Assembly: GCA_963850765.1 (NCBI GenBank)
Contig: CAWKMN010000003.1
Location: forward strand, 372,001-436,000
Direction of reading: 5' to 3'
Length of the DNA stretch: 64,000 nucleotides
DNA from: CAWKMN01 sp963850765
GTDB lineage: Bacteria; Chloroflexota; Anaerolineae; Aggregatilineales; Aggregatilineaceae
Both the position numbers and the translations under genes were made by a program. Under the pieces are notes generated by a model, which saw nothing but the letters and a program-made list of their open reading frames with translations, was not told the origin of the DNA and did not search any database. Each line of letters begins with the position of its first letter. Positions within the stretch are counted from its first letter, which is position 1. Below, piece by piece: positions 18,320 through 27,309 of this stretch.

Positions 18320-18718
18320 ATGCAGAAATTGAGTGTTTCTACTCACCAGCCAACCGAACTGGTGGACATTACCCGCGCCGTCCAGACTGCCAGCAGCGAG
18401 ATAGGGGCGGTGGATGGTGTGCTTTATCTATTCTGCCCGCATACAACGGCTGGCTTAACCCTTAACGAAAACTGGGATCCGGACGTCAAGCGCGATCTGC
18501 TGCTCACTGTTGACGACCACCTCGCGCCCGCCGATCCCCGGCACCGGCATTCGGAGGGCAATTCGCCGGCGCATATCAAGGCGTCGCTTATGGGAGCCAG
18601 CGCGCTGGTGTTTGTCGAGGATGGACGGATTCAGCTTGGGCAGTGGCAAGGTATTTATCTGGCTGAGTTTGACGGCCCTCGCCAGCGCACCATCTGGCTC
18701 AAATTCATCGGATCGTAA
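18320..18718 (+). CDS. YjbQ/UPF0047 family protein
   Basis: 132 residues, a complete member of the YjbQ (UPF0047) family, small trimeric enzymes-like proteins annotated as secondary thiamine-phosphate synthase on the basis of suppression in E. coli. Hallmarks: FCPHTTAGLTLNENWDPDV with the metal-site His, a second His cluster in DPRHRHSEGNSPAHIKASLMG, and LGQWQGIYLAEFDGPR near the end. Start supported by GGAGGG. A histidine phosphatase gene follows 11 bases later, probably in the same transcript. The true reaction is uncertain for the whole family. Confidence 0.93.
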   Translation: MQKLSVSTHQPTELVDITRAVQTASSEIGAVDGVLYLFCPHTTAGLTLNENWDPDVKRDLLLTVDDHLAPADPRHRHSEGNSPAHIKASLMGASALVFVEDGRIQLGQWQGIYLAEFDGPRQRTIWLKFIGS

Positions 18719-18729
18719 CCGGGGAGGAC

Positions 18730-19452
18730 ATGGTGCATCTGATTCTGATACGACATGGGGAGAGCTTCGTTAACCTGGACGACTGGGAAGGAGGTTTCAC
18801 AGATACCGGCCTGACCCCGCTGGGACAACAGCAGTCGGACCGCCTGTCGCGCTGGATCGCTACCAACATGCAGGTGGATGTACTGTACAGCAGCACGATG
18901 GCACGCGCGCTCGAAACGGCCGCCTACCTGACTCGCACGACGGGGGTCGTGGCCCAGCCGGATGACCGCCTGCGCGAATTCGGCAACTGCTATTATGATG
19001 GGACGCCGGTCCCACCTGAGGCCATGCCGATTCAGTACGCGGAATTCTGGGGCACAGAACGCCCATACACCCGGATCAGCGAGCGGGGCGAAAGCTGGCT
19101 GCTGTTTCGCCTGCGGGTGGGGTCGTTTCTCGAAGACGTGCTGGCGCGGCATGCGGATGGAGATCCTGACACGACGGTGCTGGTCGTGTGTCATGGCGGG
19201 GTGATCGACTGCATGACCGATGTCATTTTCAACACCGGCGCGCGCCGTCAGGTGGAGTTCCTGCCCCACAACACCGGGATCACGCATTGGCAGCACTGGT
19301 CGGAGCCGGGGCGCGAACCCTGGCGGCTGCACGCGCACAACATGGCCTATCATTTGATCGGGGAGGCGGGCGAATGGTTGGGCGCACAGGCGATTCTGCG
19401 CAGCGCCAGCCGCAAGGCAATCCCGGCGGCGACCGAACCGCCGGAAAGCTGA
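18730..19452 (+). CDS. Histidine phosphatase family protein (phosphoglycerate-mutase-like)
   Basis: 240 residues. LILIRHGESFVN carries the catalytic RHG near residue 9; the proton-donor region follows the LYSSTMARALETA segment; VVCHGGVIDCM holds the second catalytic His near residue 157. These enzymes remove phosphate from small metabolites through a phospho-His. Substrate cannot be assigned; the residues after the first motif do not match cofactor-dependent phosphoglycerate mutase closely. Start has GGGGAGG. It is probably co-transcribed with the YjbQ gene just upstream. Confidence 0.88.
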   Translation: MVHLILIRHGESFVNLDDWEGGFTDTGLTPLGQQQSDRLSRWIATNMQVDVLYSSTMARALETAAYLTRTTGVVAQPDDRLREFGNCYYDGTPVPPEAMPIQYAEFWGTERPYTRISERGESWLLFRLRVGSFLEDVLARHADGDPDTTVLVVCHGGVIDCMTDVIFNTGARRQVEFLPHNTGITHWQHWSEPGREPWRLHAHNMAYHLIGEAGEWLGAQAILRSASRKAIPAATEPPES

Positions 19453-19532
19453 CGGAACTTGCACGTGCGGTTGAGCGTCTTACGACCAGCGTTATTTGCC
19501 GGTCGTTTATGTTTGGTTGAGGAGACGCGAAA

Positions 19533-20753
19533 ATGATTAAGAAGCTGGTAGCGATCGTTGTGCTTGGGGTAGGGGGATTGACCCTGTGGGCGTGGAACAG
19601 CCCGGTCAGCGCCGATCCGGGTGCGCAGGCGGGCGGGATCTCCTATGCGAGCCTGCCGGACGAAGCGGCATTGTATCTGAACGATCTGGTTTTTGTGCGG
19701 GATACGGTGACGCTTCCGAACGAGGATGTGCGCGTGCTGCTGCCGCCTGGCACTTACGCCAACACCCTGATGCTGACCGAGAACGGCGAGCGCGTGCGCA
19801 ATTATCGCGTTACGCCGCAGTCCGCCGACGTGTATTACAGCCAGGCCGCCTTCCGCTACGGAACCTCGTCATCGTACAGCGGGGGCGGCTCGGCGTATAT
19901 CGTGACATGGGATTCCAGCGCGACCGACAGCCGCGAGATCCGTCTCGAATATCTGGTGTCCGGTGGGTATTGGACGCCCACCTACGATATGCAGATCGTG
20001 AGCGACGAGTCGGTGAACATGGCCTTTTTTGCGGAGATCAGCGCCTATTCGCTGGTGTTGGACGAGACCACGGTCTATCTGGTCGCCGGGCGCGTGGATC
20101 TGAGCCAGCAGGTGGATCAGGTGCCGATGGTCACAATGAATCAGTACGCCGTCGGCTATGAAAATGAAACCGTGACCCTGCCCGCGATAGCGGTGGGATC
20201 GGTCGATCTACAGCATATCTATCGGATTGGGCAGGTATCGGCGGAGCCCGGCGACATGGTCTATGTCAGCGTGGTGGACGGCACGTTCGCGGCGCGGCGG
20301 CTGCTGGTCTGGGATGCGGCTGCCGCTCTTGAAACGGACGTGATCTACAAAGTGAAGAACGACACCGAGACTCCGCTGGCTGAAGGGATCGTCCGCACGT
20401 ATCAGGACGACCTGTTCATGGGCAGTGATTATATCGAGACGACCCCGCCCGGCAGCGAAGGCAGCGTGACGGTAGGCAGCCTGCCCGATGTGCGCGTCCA
20501 CCGTGCCGCCAGCGAAGCGTACTACGGCGAGGAACGCAAACCGTACTATCAGCATTCGGTCGAACTTCAGGTCCATAATTTTGGCGACGAGGCGATCGAT
20601 CTGGTAATCCTGGATCGATGGGAAGAGAATGCGTATGAGTTCACCTATTCGCAGGAACCCGTGCGGGAGCCGGATAACTTGCTGCGCTGGGAAGTAAGCA
20701 TCCCGGCCGGGGGTGAACTCGTGATCCGGTATGAGTATAAGACCGAGTACTAA
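19533..20753 (+). CDS. Secreted DUF4139 domain protein (MuiA-like)
   Basis: 406 residues with an N-terminal signal peptide or anchor (MIKKLVAIVVLGVGGLTLWAW). The middle part matches the DUF4139/MuiA pattern, best seen in VSGGYWTPTYDMQIVSDESV, and the C-terminal region ends LLRWEVSIPAGGELVIRYEYK, the usual closing strands of that domain. Related proteins in other bacteria have been linked to mucoid phenotype, but their biochemistry is unknown. The usual N-terminal DUF4140 and coiled coil appear short or absent. GGAG precedes the ATG. A palindromic repeat follows the stop. Confidence 0.75.
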   Translation: MIKKLVAIVVLGVGGLTLWAWNSPVSADPGAQAGGISYASLPDEAALYLNDLVFVRDTVTLPNEDVRVLLPPGTYANTLMLTENGERVRNYRVTPQSADVYYSQAAFRYGTSSSYSGGGSAYIVTWDSSATDSREIRLEYLVSGGYWTPTYDMQIVSDESVNMAFFAEISAYSLVLDETTVYLVAGRVDLSQQVDQVPMVTMNQYAVGYENETVTLPAIAVGSVDLQHIYRIGQVSAEPGDMVYVSVVDGTFAARRLLVWDAAAALETDVIYKVKNDTETPLAEGIVRTYQDDLFMGSDYIETTPPGSEGSVTVGSLPDVRVHRAASEAYYGEERKPYYQHSVELQVHNFGDEAIDLVILDRWEENAYEFTYSQEPVREPDNLLRWEVSIPAGGELVIRYEYKTEY

Positions 20754-20774
20754 TCACCCTGTCAGGTGATCAGC

Positions 20775-20798
20775 AGGGGCGTATCGCCATACGCCCCT
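20775..20798. repeat. AGGGGCGTA palindrome
   Basis: AGGGGCGTA and TACGCCCCT arms (perfect, 9 bp) flank a six-base loop. It follows the DUF4139 gene and belongs with the elements at 4143 and 51316. A smaller TCACC/GGTGA hairpin lies just before it. There is no T-run, so it is not a classic terminator in the + direction. Confidence 0.65.
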
Positions 20799-20830
20799 CC
20801 AAAACACGTGTTCCCGGTACCGAGTTGTAA

Positions 20831-22804
20831 TCAGGATTTTCCGGTGTTCTTGCGTGATGAACTGGGACGGTGTCCATTGGCCATGCCCGACTTGAGCCAG
20901 TCCAGGGCGTCGTCCCACTGCTGCTGACGCCGGCTGCCCGGCTCGATCTGGTTGTGGGTGACTTGCAGCAGGGTGAAGATCTGGACGTGTCCCCAGGTCG
21001 CCGCCAGCGGAATCACCTGATTCAGGAACTTGTACGCGCGTAAGGTTTCCCCTTGCTTGATCCAGGTCTTGGCGGCCTGGGTATACGCATCGAGCAGAGC
21101 CGGGGCCTCACCATCCAGCTCGCCGGGCGCGAGGTCCATCACGGTGCGGGCGGCGATGGCGCTGTTCTCATAGTGTCCGATCTCGGCATAGGTCACCGCG
21201 AGCGCCAGAAACGCGTGCGGGCGCTGGTAGACCGTATTCGCTTTGTGCCAGTCGTCCGCGGCCACGTTGGGGAAAAATCCGTAGGACGCCTGCTGGAGAT
21301 GTTCCAGCGCGTGGTCGAGATCGCCGGCCTTGATCAGCAGGTTGGCGAGCCCCACATAGGCGGGTCCGTAGGCCGGATCGCAGCGGATCGCCTCCTCAAA
21401 GTTGGCAAAGCCGTCCTGCTCGTGCTCAGGCGCAAGGGCGAGAATCTGCCCCAGATTGTGCAGCACGGGCGCAGTACGCTTCTCGGCTGCGGCGCGACGA
21501 AACAGCGCGACGTATTCCTCGTATTTCTCCGGTTCGGCCAGCGATTCGACGATGCTTTCATAGAGCACGGCATAGACCAGATCAGGATCGGCGTGAATTG
21601 CCAGGACCGTCGCATCGTCCGCCGCTTCCTCGTTCTCATCGACATCGCGGTACAGGTCAGCCAGGGCAAGCTGCGCGAACGGGAGTTCCGGTTTGAGGCG
21701 CGTGGCGCTCTCCAGCCAGGGACGCCCGTCCTCGGAGCGGCCGAGCGCGACCAGCGTTTCGCCCCATTCGGCGGCCACTTCGGGGATGCCCGGATACGTC
21801 TCCCAGACAAAACGCAGGCGGTGCAGCGCCCGGTCGGGATCGTGCTGAGCATCGCGAATCGTGCGGACTTCGTACAATTCACTCAGCAGGCCGGCCGGTG
21901 CCTGCGGCAGTTGAAGTTCGAGCGGGCGGCGTTTCTGCGAGAGCGTGGCGTGTTTGCTGCGAGCGACGGCGGCGCGAATATCGCTGAGAAACGCGCGGGC
22001 GTTGGTGGGCCGCCCGGCCGGGTCCTTGCTCAGAGCACGCAGCAGCGGCGCGCCGATCTCGTGCGGCATGCTCTCATGAAAGGGTGCCGGATACTCCGGC
22101 GGCGTATCGCGTATGATCTGCCGGAGCGTGTCATCATCGAGACCATGGACATCCACGTCGAGATAGTAACGCCCGGTGATGGCTTCATACAGCACCACGG
22201 CGAGCGAATAGAGGTCTGAGCGCGGGGTGACTTCTTGCCCCCAGGCCTGTTCGGGCGACATATAGACCAGGGTGCCTGGCTGAGGGCCGATTGCATCATC
22301 CGCACAGTCGCCCGGCAGGATACAGCCATGCGCCAGCCCAAAGTCGGCCAGCTTAAAATGATTGGGCTGCGCGATCAGAATATTCTCGGGCTTGATGTCG
22401 CGGTGGATCACATTGCGCGCGTGCAGCGTTTCCAGCGCGAGACACATATCCGTGGACACTTTGAGCAGGGTGCTGCGGTTGAGCGGGCCTTCGTCCTGAA
22501 CCAGAGAGTGCAGATCGCCCCCCGCCAGGTATTCCATCACGAGGAACAGCGATTCACCATGTTCGCGCAGGGCATAAATATGGACAATGTTGGGATGGTT
22601 CAGGCTGGCGGTCAGACGAGCCTCGCGCACAAACCATTCACGCGTGCCTTCTTCGACGAATGCATTGGGCAAGAGCTGTTTGATGGCGACGAGCCGGCCA
22701 AGCGTCGTGTCTTCGGCCCGGTAAACGACACTGAACCCCCCGTTACCGATCACCGTGCGTACCTGGTATTCGTCGATGAAATCGCCTGGTTTATACTGCT
22801 GCAT
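20831..22804 (-). CDS. Ser/Thr protein kinase with C-terminal TPR-like repeats
   Basis: 657 residues. The kinase domain fills about residues 10-275: IGNGGFSVVYRA, ATP Lys in VAIKQLL, NVIHRDIKPENILI, LADFGLAH, GTLVYMSPEQAWGQ, and SDLYSLAVVLYE. From about residue 310 to 620 there are helical repeats of TPR type (EEAIRCDPAYGPAYVGLANL, AFLALAVTYAEIGHYENSA). No membrane segment, so it is likely a soluble kinase that docks partners through its repeats. ATG at 22804 has GAGGGC upstream; a GTG one codon earlier is less likely. It is flanked by inverted repeats on both sides. Confidence 0.9.
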   Translation of the reverse strand: MQQYKPGDFIDEYQVRTVIGNGGFSVVYRAEDTTLGRLVAIKQLLPNAFVEEGTREWFVREARLTASLNHPNIVHIYALREHGESLFLVMEYLAGGDLHSLVQDEGPLNRSTLLKVSTDMCLALETLHARNVIHRDIKPENILIAQPNHFKLADFGLAHGCILPGDCADDAIGPQPGTLVYMSPEQAWGQEVTPRSDLYSLAVVLYEAITGRYYLDVDVHGLDDDTLRQIIRDTPPEYPAPFHESMPHEIGAPLLRALSKDPAGRPTNARAFLSDIRAAVARSKHATLSQKRRPLELQLPQAPAGLLSELYEVRTIRDAQHDPDRALHRLRFVWETYPGIPEVAAEWGETLVALGRSEDGRPWLESATRLKPELPFAQLALADLYRDVDENEEAADDATVLAIHADPDLVYAVLYESIVESLAEPEKYEEYVALFRRAAAEKRTAPVLHNLGQILALAPEHEQDGFANFEEAIRCDPAYGPAYVGLANLLIKAGDLDHALEHLQQASYGFFPNVAADDWHKANTVYQRPHAFLALAVTYAEIGHYENSAIAARTVMDLAPGELDGEAPALLDAYTQAAKTWIKQGETLRAYKFLNQVIPLAATWGHVQIFTLLQVTHNQIEPGSRRQQQWDDALDWLKSGMANGHRPSSSRKNTGKS

Positions 22805-22968
22805 CACGCCCTCGGTGCGATGAGTGACGAGCGGCTCTGTCCCCTAAAATGATACCAACGACCCTATCGTTAGTATACAAGCATCCAAAGACGGTATGTT
22901 AATTTTTCATCAATTTTTCACGCGGAAGGTTGATGCACTGTTTGAATCAGGTTGTGTTATAACACGGG

Positions 22969-23001
22969 CTGGGGCGTTCCAACAATATCGGAACGCCCCA
23001 G
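22969..23001 (-). terminator. Strong hairpin, probable terminator
   Basis: CTGGGGCGTTCC pairs perfectly with GGAACGCCCCAG around a nine-base loop. It lies 32 bases beyond the stop of the glycosidase-like gene at 23033 and upstream of the kinase gene. There is no long T-run on either side, so it may be a weak or factor-aided terminator, or an mRNA-end stabiliser. Confidence 0.55.
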
Positions 23002-23032
23002 TGTTTGCTGTGTTGAAGGGTATGCGATGGGG

Positions 23033-24412
23033 TTACTGCATCACGCCGCCCAGGGCGCTGCACGCCGGGCAGCTTCCACCCGGTCGCATAATGGCGTAAC
23101 CTGCCATTGGGTCGGAGCCGCCCCAGGTGGTGAAGTCGATGTTGAAGACGATCATCAGGCGGACATTGCCGCTGGAGGCCGCCGAAACGGCCGCTTCAGC
23201 GAGCCACTGCGCCTGTTCCGCGACACTGGTTTCTCCACCCCAGGCAAACGCACCGGGCAGCGATCCCAGACCTTCGGGCGACAGGTAGCCCAGCTCGGTG
23301 AAGCAGGCTTTCTTGCCGCCGAACGGGCCGATCGCGCGGGAGAGCATCGTGCCGAAATAGCGCGTCGGGTAATTATCACGCGGGTCGCCCGTGCTCTGCC
23401 GGGGGCTGACAATACCCTCGTTGTAATGCACGCCGATGCAGTCCGCATAATTGCCTGCGCCGGCCGCGGCCATCTGCTGGGTGTAGGTGTCATCGTTGCA
23501 GCCCTGGCTGGTGCAGCCCGCCGCGCCGAAGAAGCCCGTCGGAGCCAGCGCGCCGGTGATGACGATGGTCCCTGGATTGGCCGCTTTGATGGCGTTGAAG
23601 GACTTGGCGAGCAGCGGAACGTAGTTCGCGCCGTTGATCTGGCCGGCGGGCCATTCCCGGTCGATGTTCATTTCGTTCCAGATCTCGATGGCGTCCGCGC
23701 CACCCTGGGCCAGACCCGCGACATACTGAGCATAGGTGTCCTGGTAGCTGGCGTTCATGATCTGGTTCTTGTCGCCAACGACAGAGAACAGGACCTTCAG
23801 GCCGATGCCGTGCGCTTCGGCCAGGAACGCCGAGTCGTTCATGCCGACCTGCAGCTGCCGCTTGACCCATTTCATCTTGGCGGTGGACATGGAGGTGCGA
23901 GTCTCAGGGTAGAGGCCGACGACCTGGCCGCCAAGTTCAAAGCCGTTCATATTCGCCGATCCGGCCACGGGTGCGGGCAGGTTGGGGTCGGCGTTGGCTG
24001 CGGGGGCGGCTTCCTGAGCCGTCTGAGTGACTTCGTCGCAGATCGACACGATCTGATAATTGAAGCTGGTACGCACTTCATATGTCGCGCCGCCAAGTGT
24101 CGTAATGACAAATCGCCAGCCGAAGTAGAGTTGATGAGGCGCTTCATCTTCCGCCAAAGTACGGCAGCTATCGATGCCCTGTACAAACTCCGCCTCTTCA
24201 TAGCTCCAGCGCTGGACGAAAGTCAGGTCCTGGCCGGTTTTTTCCTCGAGGGCCGCGCGGGCCGCCGCAAAGGCTAACCAGACCGGATCCTCAGGGGTCG
24301 CAGTCGGGCCGCCCTGAGCCGGGCTGCCGGCGCTGGCAACCAGGGGCGTCAAGCCCACGAGGACGATCAAAGCCGCCACAAAGGCATATAAAGCGGTTTT
24401 GCGATTTTTCAC
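23033..24412 (-). CDS. Secreted glycoside hydrolase-like protein (GH39/GH5-type barrel)
   Basis: About 459 residues from a GTG at 24412, preceded by AAAGGA; an in-frame GTG at 24430 lacks such a site. Signal peptide MKNRKTALYAFVAALIVLVG ending near VASA. After about 140 residues comes a TIM-barrel-like region: MKWVKRQLQVGMN, VLFSVVGDKNQI, DAIEIWNEMNIDREWP with the probable acid/base Glu, and ACFTELGYLSPEG with the probable nucleophile Glu. The segment EIWNEMN...ALAPTGFF closely parallels the LysM-glycosidase at 52913, so the two share an ancestor. Substrate is unknown; an extracellular or wall polysaccharide is likely. Confidence 0.8.
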   Translation of the reverse strand: MKNRKTALYAFVAALIVLVGLTPLVASAGSPAQGGPTATPEDPVWLAFAAARAALEEKTGQDLTFVQRWSYEEAEFVQGIDSCRTLAEDEAPHQLYFGWRFVITTLGGATYEVRTSFNYQIVSICDEVTQTAQEAAPAANADPNLPAPVAGSANMNGFELGGQVVGLYPETRTSMSTAKMKWVKRQLQVGMNDSAFLAEAHGIGLKVLFSVVGDKNQIMNASYQDTYAQYVAGLAQGGADAIEIWNEMNIDREWPAGQINGANYVPLLAKSFNAIKAANPGTIVITGALAPTGFFGAAGCTSQGCNDDTYTQQMAAAGAGNYADCIGVHYNEGIVSPRQSTGDPRDNYPTRYFGTMLSRAIGPFGGKKACFTELGYLSPEGLGSLPGAFAWGGETSVAEQAQWLAEAAVSAASSGNVRLMIVFNIDFTTWGGSDPMAGYAIMRPGGSCPACSALGGVMQ

Positions 24413-24549
24413 GGTGCCGAATCCTTTCACATTTCTAAATTCCGGCTGGCAATGATAGCGGATTTATCGCCAGATGCCACCTATGGGCGGGTATTGTCAC
24501 TGAAAAGCGGCGTTTTGTCTACCGTGTTTTGCCTACGCTTGCCTGACGT

Positions 24550-25857
24550 CTATCCCGGCACCAGTTTAAAGGCGTACCCGCCGGCCAGCACGTCATTGTC
24601 CGGTCCCCAGGCCGCCGTGAATTGACTTGTCGGCGCTAACGGCAGATGTCCGAGCAGGGTAAGCTCACCCGAAGCGACGTCGATCAGATAGAGCGCGGTG
24701 ATGAGATCGCCTTCGCCTTCGGCCAGCGGCAGCGGGTCGGCTGGCGGCTCTGGGAGGCGCGCAGCAACCATGATCATCGAGCCATCGGGCGACCACACGG
24801 CTTGCAGAGGCCAACTTCCTGGGAAGTTGGTGGTGTCGGACGGTAGGGCGGACAGCGGGGCAGGGGTGACCTCGCCGGACACGACATCGATCCAGTAAAT
24901 CCATTCGACCAATTTGGGCGCGCCAGGGTAGCCCAGCCAAAACAGGAGGCGCGCTCCATCCGGCGACCACAGGATTGGAGCCGCCGCGATGAGCACCCCC
25001 TCATCGCCATAGGTCTCTTGTGCGAGCGTCTCCAGATCCGCCACAGTCAGGAGAGGCGTCAACTCGCTGGTCTCAACATCCACCAGCCAGATCCCATCAT
25101 ATTCCGGCTCTAGTCCGGCGTGGCGCAGGGACACAGCCAGGGTCGTTCCATCCGGCGACCAGTCCATGCCGACGATGCTGCCCATATCCCGCTCGTAGAT
25201 CTCCTGGCCGGGCAGGCGGGTCAGGTCGCGGACCTCGCCCGTCGCCGCGTCAATGATCGAGATCCACGCGGGGCCAACCATTCCATCTTCGGGCGCAACG
25301 ACCGCCCGCTCAAACGCGATCTGTGTGCTGTCGGGCGAGAAGGCTGGATAGGACGGAATCGTTACATCCGAAGGCAGTGGCTCGCGGGCAAAAGCGAAAT
25401 TGCCGTCGAAATCATCCTCTTCAAGTTTTGTATAGGTCAGTTCCGGTGTGGTGAGGTCCACGACGCCGAGATCGGTATCCAAGAAAAACAGATAGGGCGC
25501 CCCGACGGTGGCGATGGCGGAGCTGTCCGAGGACCAGCGCATTGCCGGCAGAAGACTTGCCGCCGAAAAACGATATTCCCGCGGCAGTCCGATACAGCGT
25601 TCCTGCTGCTGGGGAATATCGAACACACAGAGGCGGGTTTCATCATCTATTCCTTCTGTTTCGTAGGCGACCTGGCGGCCATCCGGTGCGATCATGGCCA
25701 GATGCGGCATCGGGAGCCGGTCGGCCAGTAAGTCGCTCAGAAGGACCGGCAATTCGACGCGCCAGCCGTCGCCCTGCGCGTCAATGCTTCCTGGTGCGAG
25801 GTACAGCGCGGCCAATATGAGAAGTACAGTACAGTAACTGGTAAGGCGGTTAAGCAT
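24550..25857 (-). CDS. Secreted TolB/PD40-type beta-propeller protein
   Basis: 435 residues from ATG 25857 (AGGAGAGG upstream). Signal peptide with a Cys inside (LTSYCTVLLILAALYLAPG...DAQ), not a typical lipobox. Repeated blades show the SPDG/SPDS turn: YPAFSPDSTQIAFERA, MDWSPDGTTLAVSL, ILWSPDGARLLFWL, AVWSPDGSMIMVAA. These match the PD40/TolB propeller type. No catalytic motif is visible. Probably an extracytoplasmic binding or scaffold protein, third of its kind in the window, but without the C-terminal Ig-like module of the other two. Confidence 0.77.
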   Translation of the reverse strand: MLNRLTSYCTVLLILAALYLAPGSIDAQGDGWRVELPVLLSDLLADRLPMPHLAMIAPDGRQVAYETEGIDDETRLCVFDIPQQQERCIGLPREYRFSAASLLPAMRWSSDSSAIATVGAPYLFFLDTDLGVVDLTTPELTYTKLEEDDFDGNFAFAREPLPSDVTIPSYPAFSPDSTQIAFERAVVAPEDGMVGPAWISIIDAATGEVRDLTRLPGQEIYERDMGSIVGMDWSPDGTTLAVSLRHAGLEPEYDGIWLVDVETSELTPLLTVADLETLAQETYGDEGVLIAAAPILWSPDGARLLFWLGYPGAPKLVEWIYWIDVVSGEVTPAPLSALPSDTTNFPGSWPLQAVWSPDGSMIMVAARLPEPPADPLPLAEGEGDLITALYLIDVASGELTLLGHLPLAPTSQFTAAWGPDNDVLAGGYAFKLVPG

Positions 25858-26047
25858 TTTTTCCTCTCCTGATAGTCGATACTGCTTCATGTTAAAACAA
25901 TTCCGAGGATATTGCATCCCCAAACACTGGGGAAATCGGTGGCATCACGACAGGTCGCGCCCATTGCGAGTAGTCCTAAAGTCCTGTAAACTTTGATTCC
26001 AGAAGGGGTTTGACGGGGCTTAGCCTGAAATCACGGAGAATCCAATA

Positions 26048-27241
26048 ATGACCCAGGCTCAAAAATACAACCTGCATCCACGTGTTATTGTCATTGTTGT
26101 CATCCTGGTATCGCTCATTGCTGTGGTAACGCCCGTTCCCACAGCCGCACAGACCGGCCAGACGCACACGGTCCAGACGGGCGAGAACCTGTTTCGTATT
26201 GCGCTGCGCTATGGCCTGACGGTGGAAACATTGGCATCGGCCAACGGCATCACCGATCCATCGCACATCTACGCGGGGCAGGTGCTCGTCATCCCGGACG
26301 GCACTACGCCTGCACCAGCGGCGGCTGATCCGGCGGTGGTGGACCCGGCCCCGGTGGTGGCCGTCGATCCGGCCGTGACCGGCGCAGACCTGGGGATCAT
26401 TCCCATTGTGGACACGGCGAGCGTCACGACCAGCGCGGCCCCGGTCTACCATACGGTGCAGCGCGGCGAGACCCTGGCGAGTATCGGACAGGCATATGGC
26501 GTAACCTGGGCGGACATCGCCGCGGCCAACGGGATCAGCAATGCCAACCAGATCTTCGGGGGCCAGCAGTTGACGATTCCTGGCGCGAGCGCACCGGGAG
26601 CAGCGGCGGTCGCGCCGCCCGTCGCTCCGGCCGTGGCCGAACCAGCGCCAGTGGTGGCGACCACCCAGCAGACGACTCACGTCGTCCAGCAGGGTGAGCA
26701 TCTCTCCGCGATTGCGCGGGCTTACGGCGTAAGCTGGCCGGCGGTCGCGGCGGTGAACAGCATCACCGATCCCAACCAGATCTACGCCGGACAGACGCTC
26801 GTCATCCCGGCGGCGGATACGGGGCAGGGTGTGTATATCCAGCCGGACGCCTGGACTCCGCCGGCGGCTCCCGCGCCGACCGAGGTCAGCGGCAAGCAGA
26901 TCGTGGTTGATCTCAGCGATCAGCGGGTGTATGCCTATGAAAGTGGGGCACTCATCCGCAACGTGCTGGTTTCGACCGGTCTGTGGGGCACGCCGACCGT
27001 GTTAGGAGATTACCGGATCTACGTCAAGTACGATTCGCAGTTGATGTCCGGGCCAGGCTACTATCTGCCCGGAGTGCCGTGGGTGATGTATTTTTACCAG
27101 GGTTATTCGCTGCACGGCACCTACTGGCACAACAATTTCGGCCAGCCGATGAGTCACGGCTGCGTGAACATGCCCACACCAGAGGCCGAATGGTTCTACA
27201 CGTGGGCACCGATCGGCACGCCTGTACACGTTCAGGCGTGA
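26048..27241 (+). CDS. L,D-transpeptidase (YkuD) with three LysM domains
   Basis: 397 residues. Signal peptide or anchor at residues 11-35 (VIVIVVILVSLIAVVTPV). LysM domains, which bind peptidoglycan glycan, lie near residues 40-83, 136-180 and 213-257 (HTVQTGENLFRIALRYGL, YHTVQRGETLASIGQAYGV, THVVQQGEHLSAIARAYGV), joined by Ala/Pro-rich linkers. The YkuD domain (about 285-397) keeps the catalytic HGTYWHNNFG and SHGCVNM motifs with the nucleophile Cys. Such enzymes make 3-3 cross-links or attach proteins to peptidoglycan. Its presence fits a cell with peptidoglycan outside one membrane. Followed by a terminator. Confidence 0.94.
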   Translation: MTQAQKYNLHPRVIVIVVILVSLIAVVTPVPTAAQTGQTHTVQTGENLFRIALRYGLTVETLASANGITDPSHIYAGQVLVIPDGTTPAPAAADPAVVDPAPVVAVDPAVTGADLGIIPIVDTASVTTSAAPVYHTVQRGETLASIGQAYGVTWADIAAANGISNANQIFGGQQLTIPGASAPGAAAVAPPVAPAVAEPAPVVATTQQTTHVVQQGEHLSAIARAYGVSWPAVAAVNSITDPNQIYAGQTLVIPAADTGQGVYIQPDAWTPPAAPAPTEVSGKQIVVDLSDQRVYAYESGALIRNVLVSTGLWGTPTVLGDYRIYVKYDSQLMSGPGYYLPGVPWVMYFYQGYSLHGTYWHNNFGQPMSHGCVNMPTPEAEWFYTWAPIGTPVHVQA

Positions 27242-27261
27242 TATGATTTCTGCTTGTGTCG

Positions 27262-27296
27262 GGGCAGGGCGGGTGAATACCTGCCCTCTCTTTTTT
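27262..27296 (+). terminator. Rho-independent terminator
   Basis: GGGCAGG pairs with CCTGCCC around an eleven-base loop, followed by TCTCTTTTTT. It sits between the L,D-transpeptidase and the MFS gene and separates their transcription. Confidence 0.85.
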
Positions 27297-27309
27297 GCAG
27301 CGAGGATGT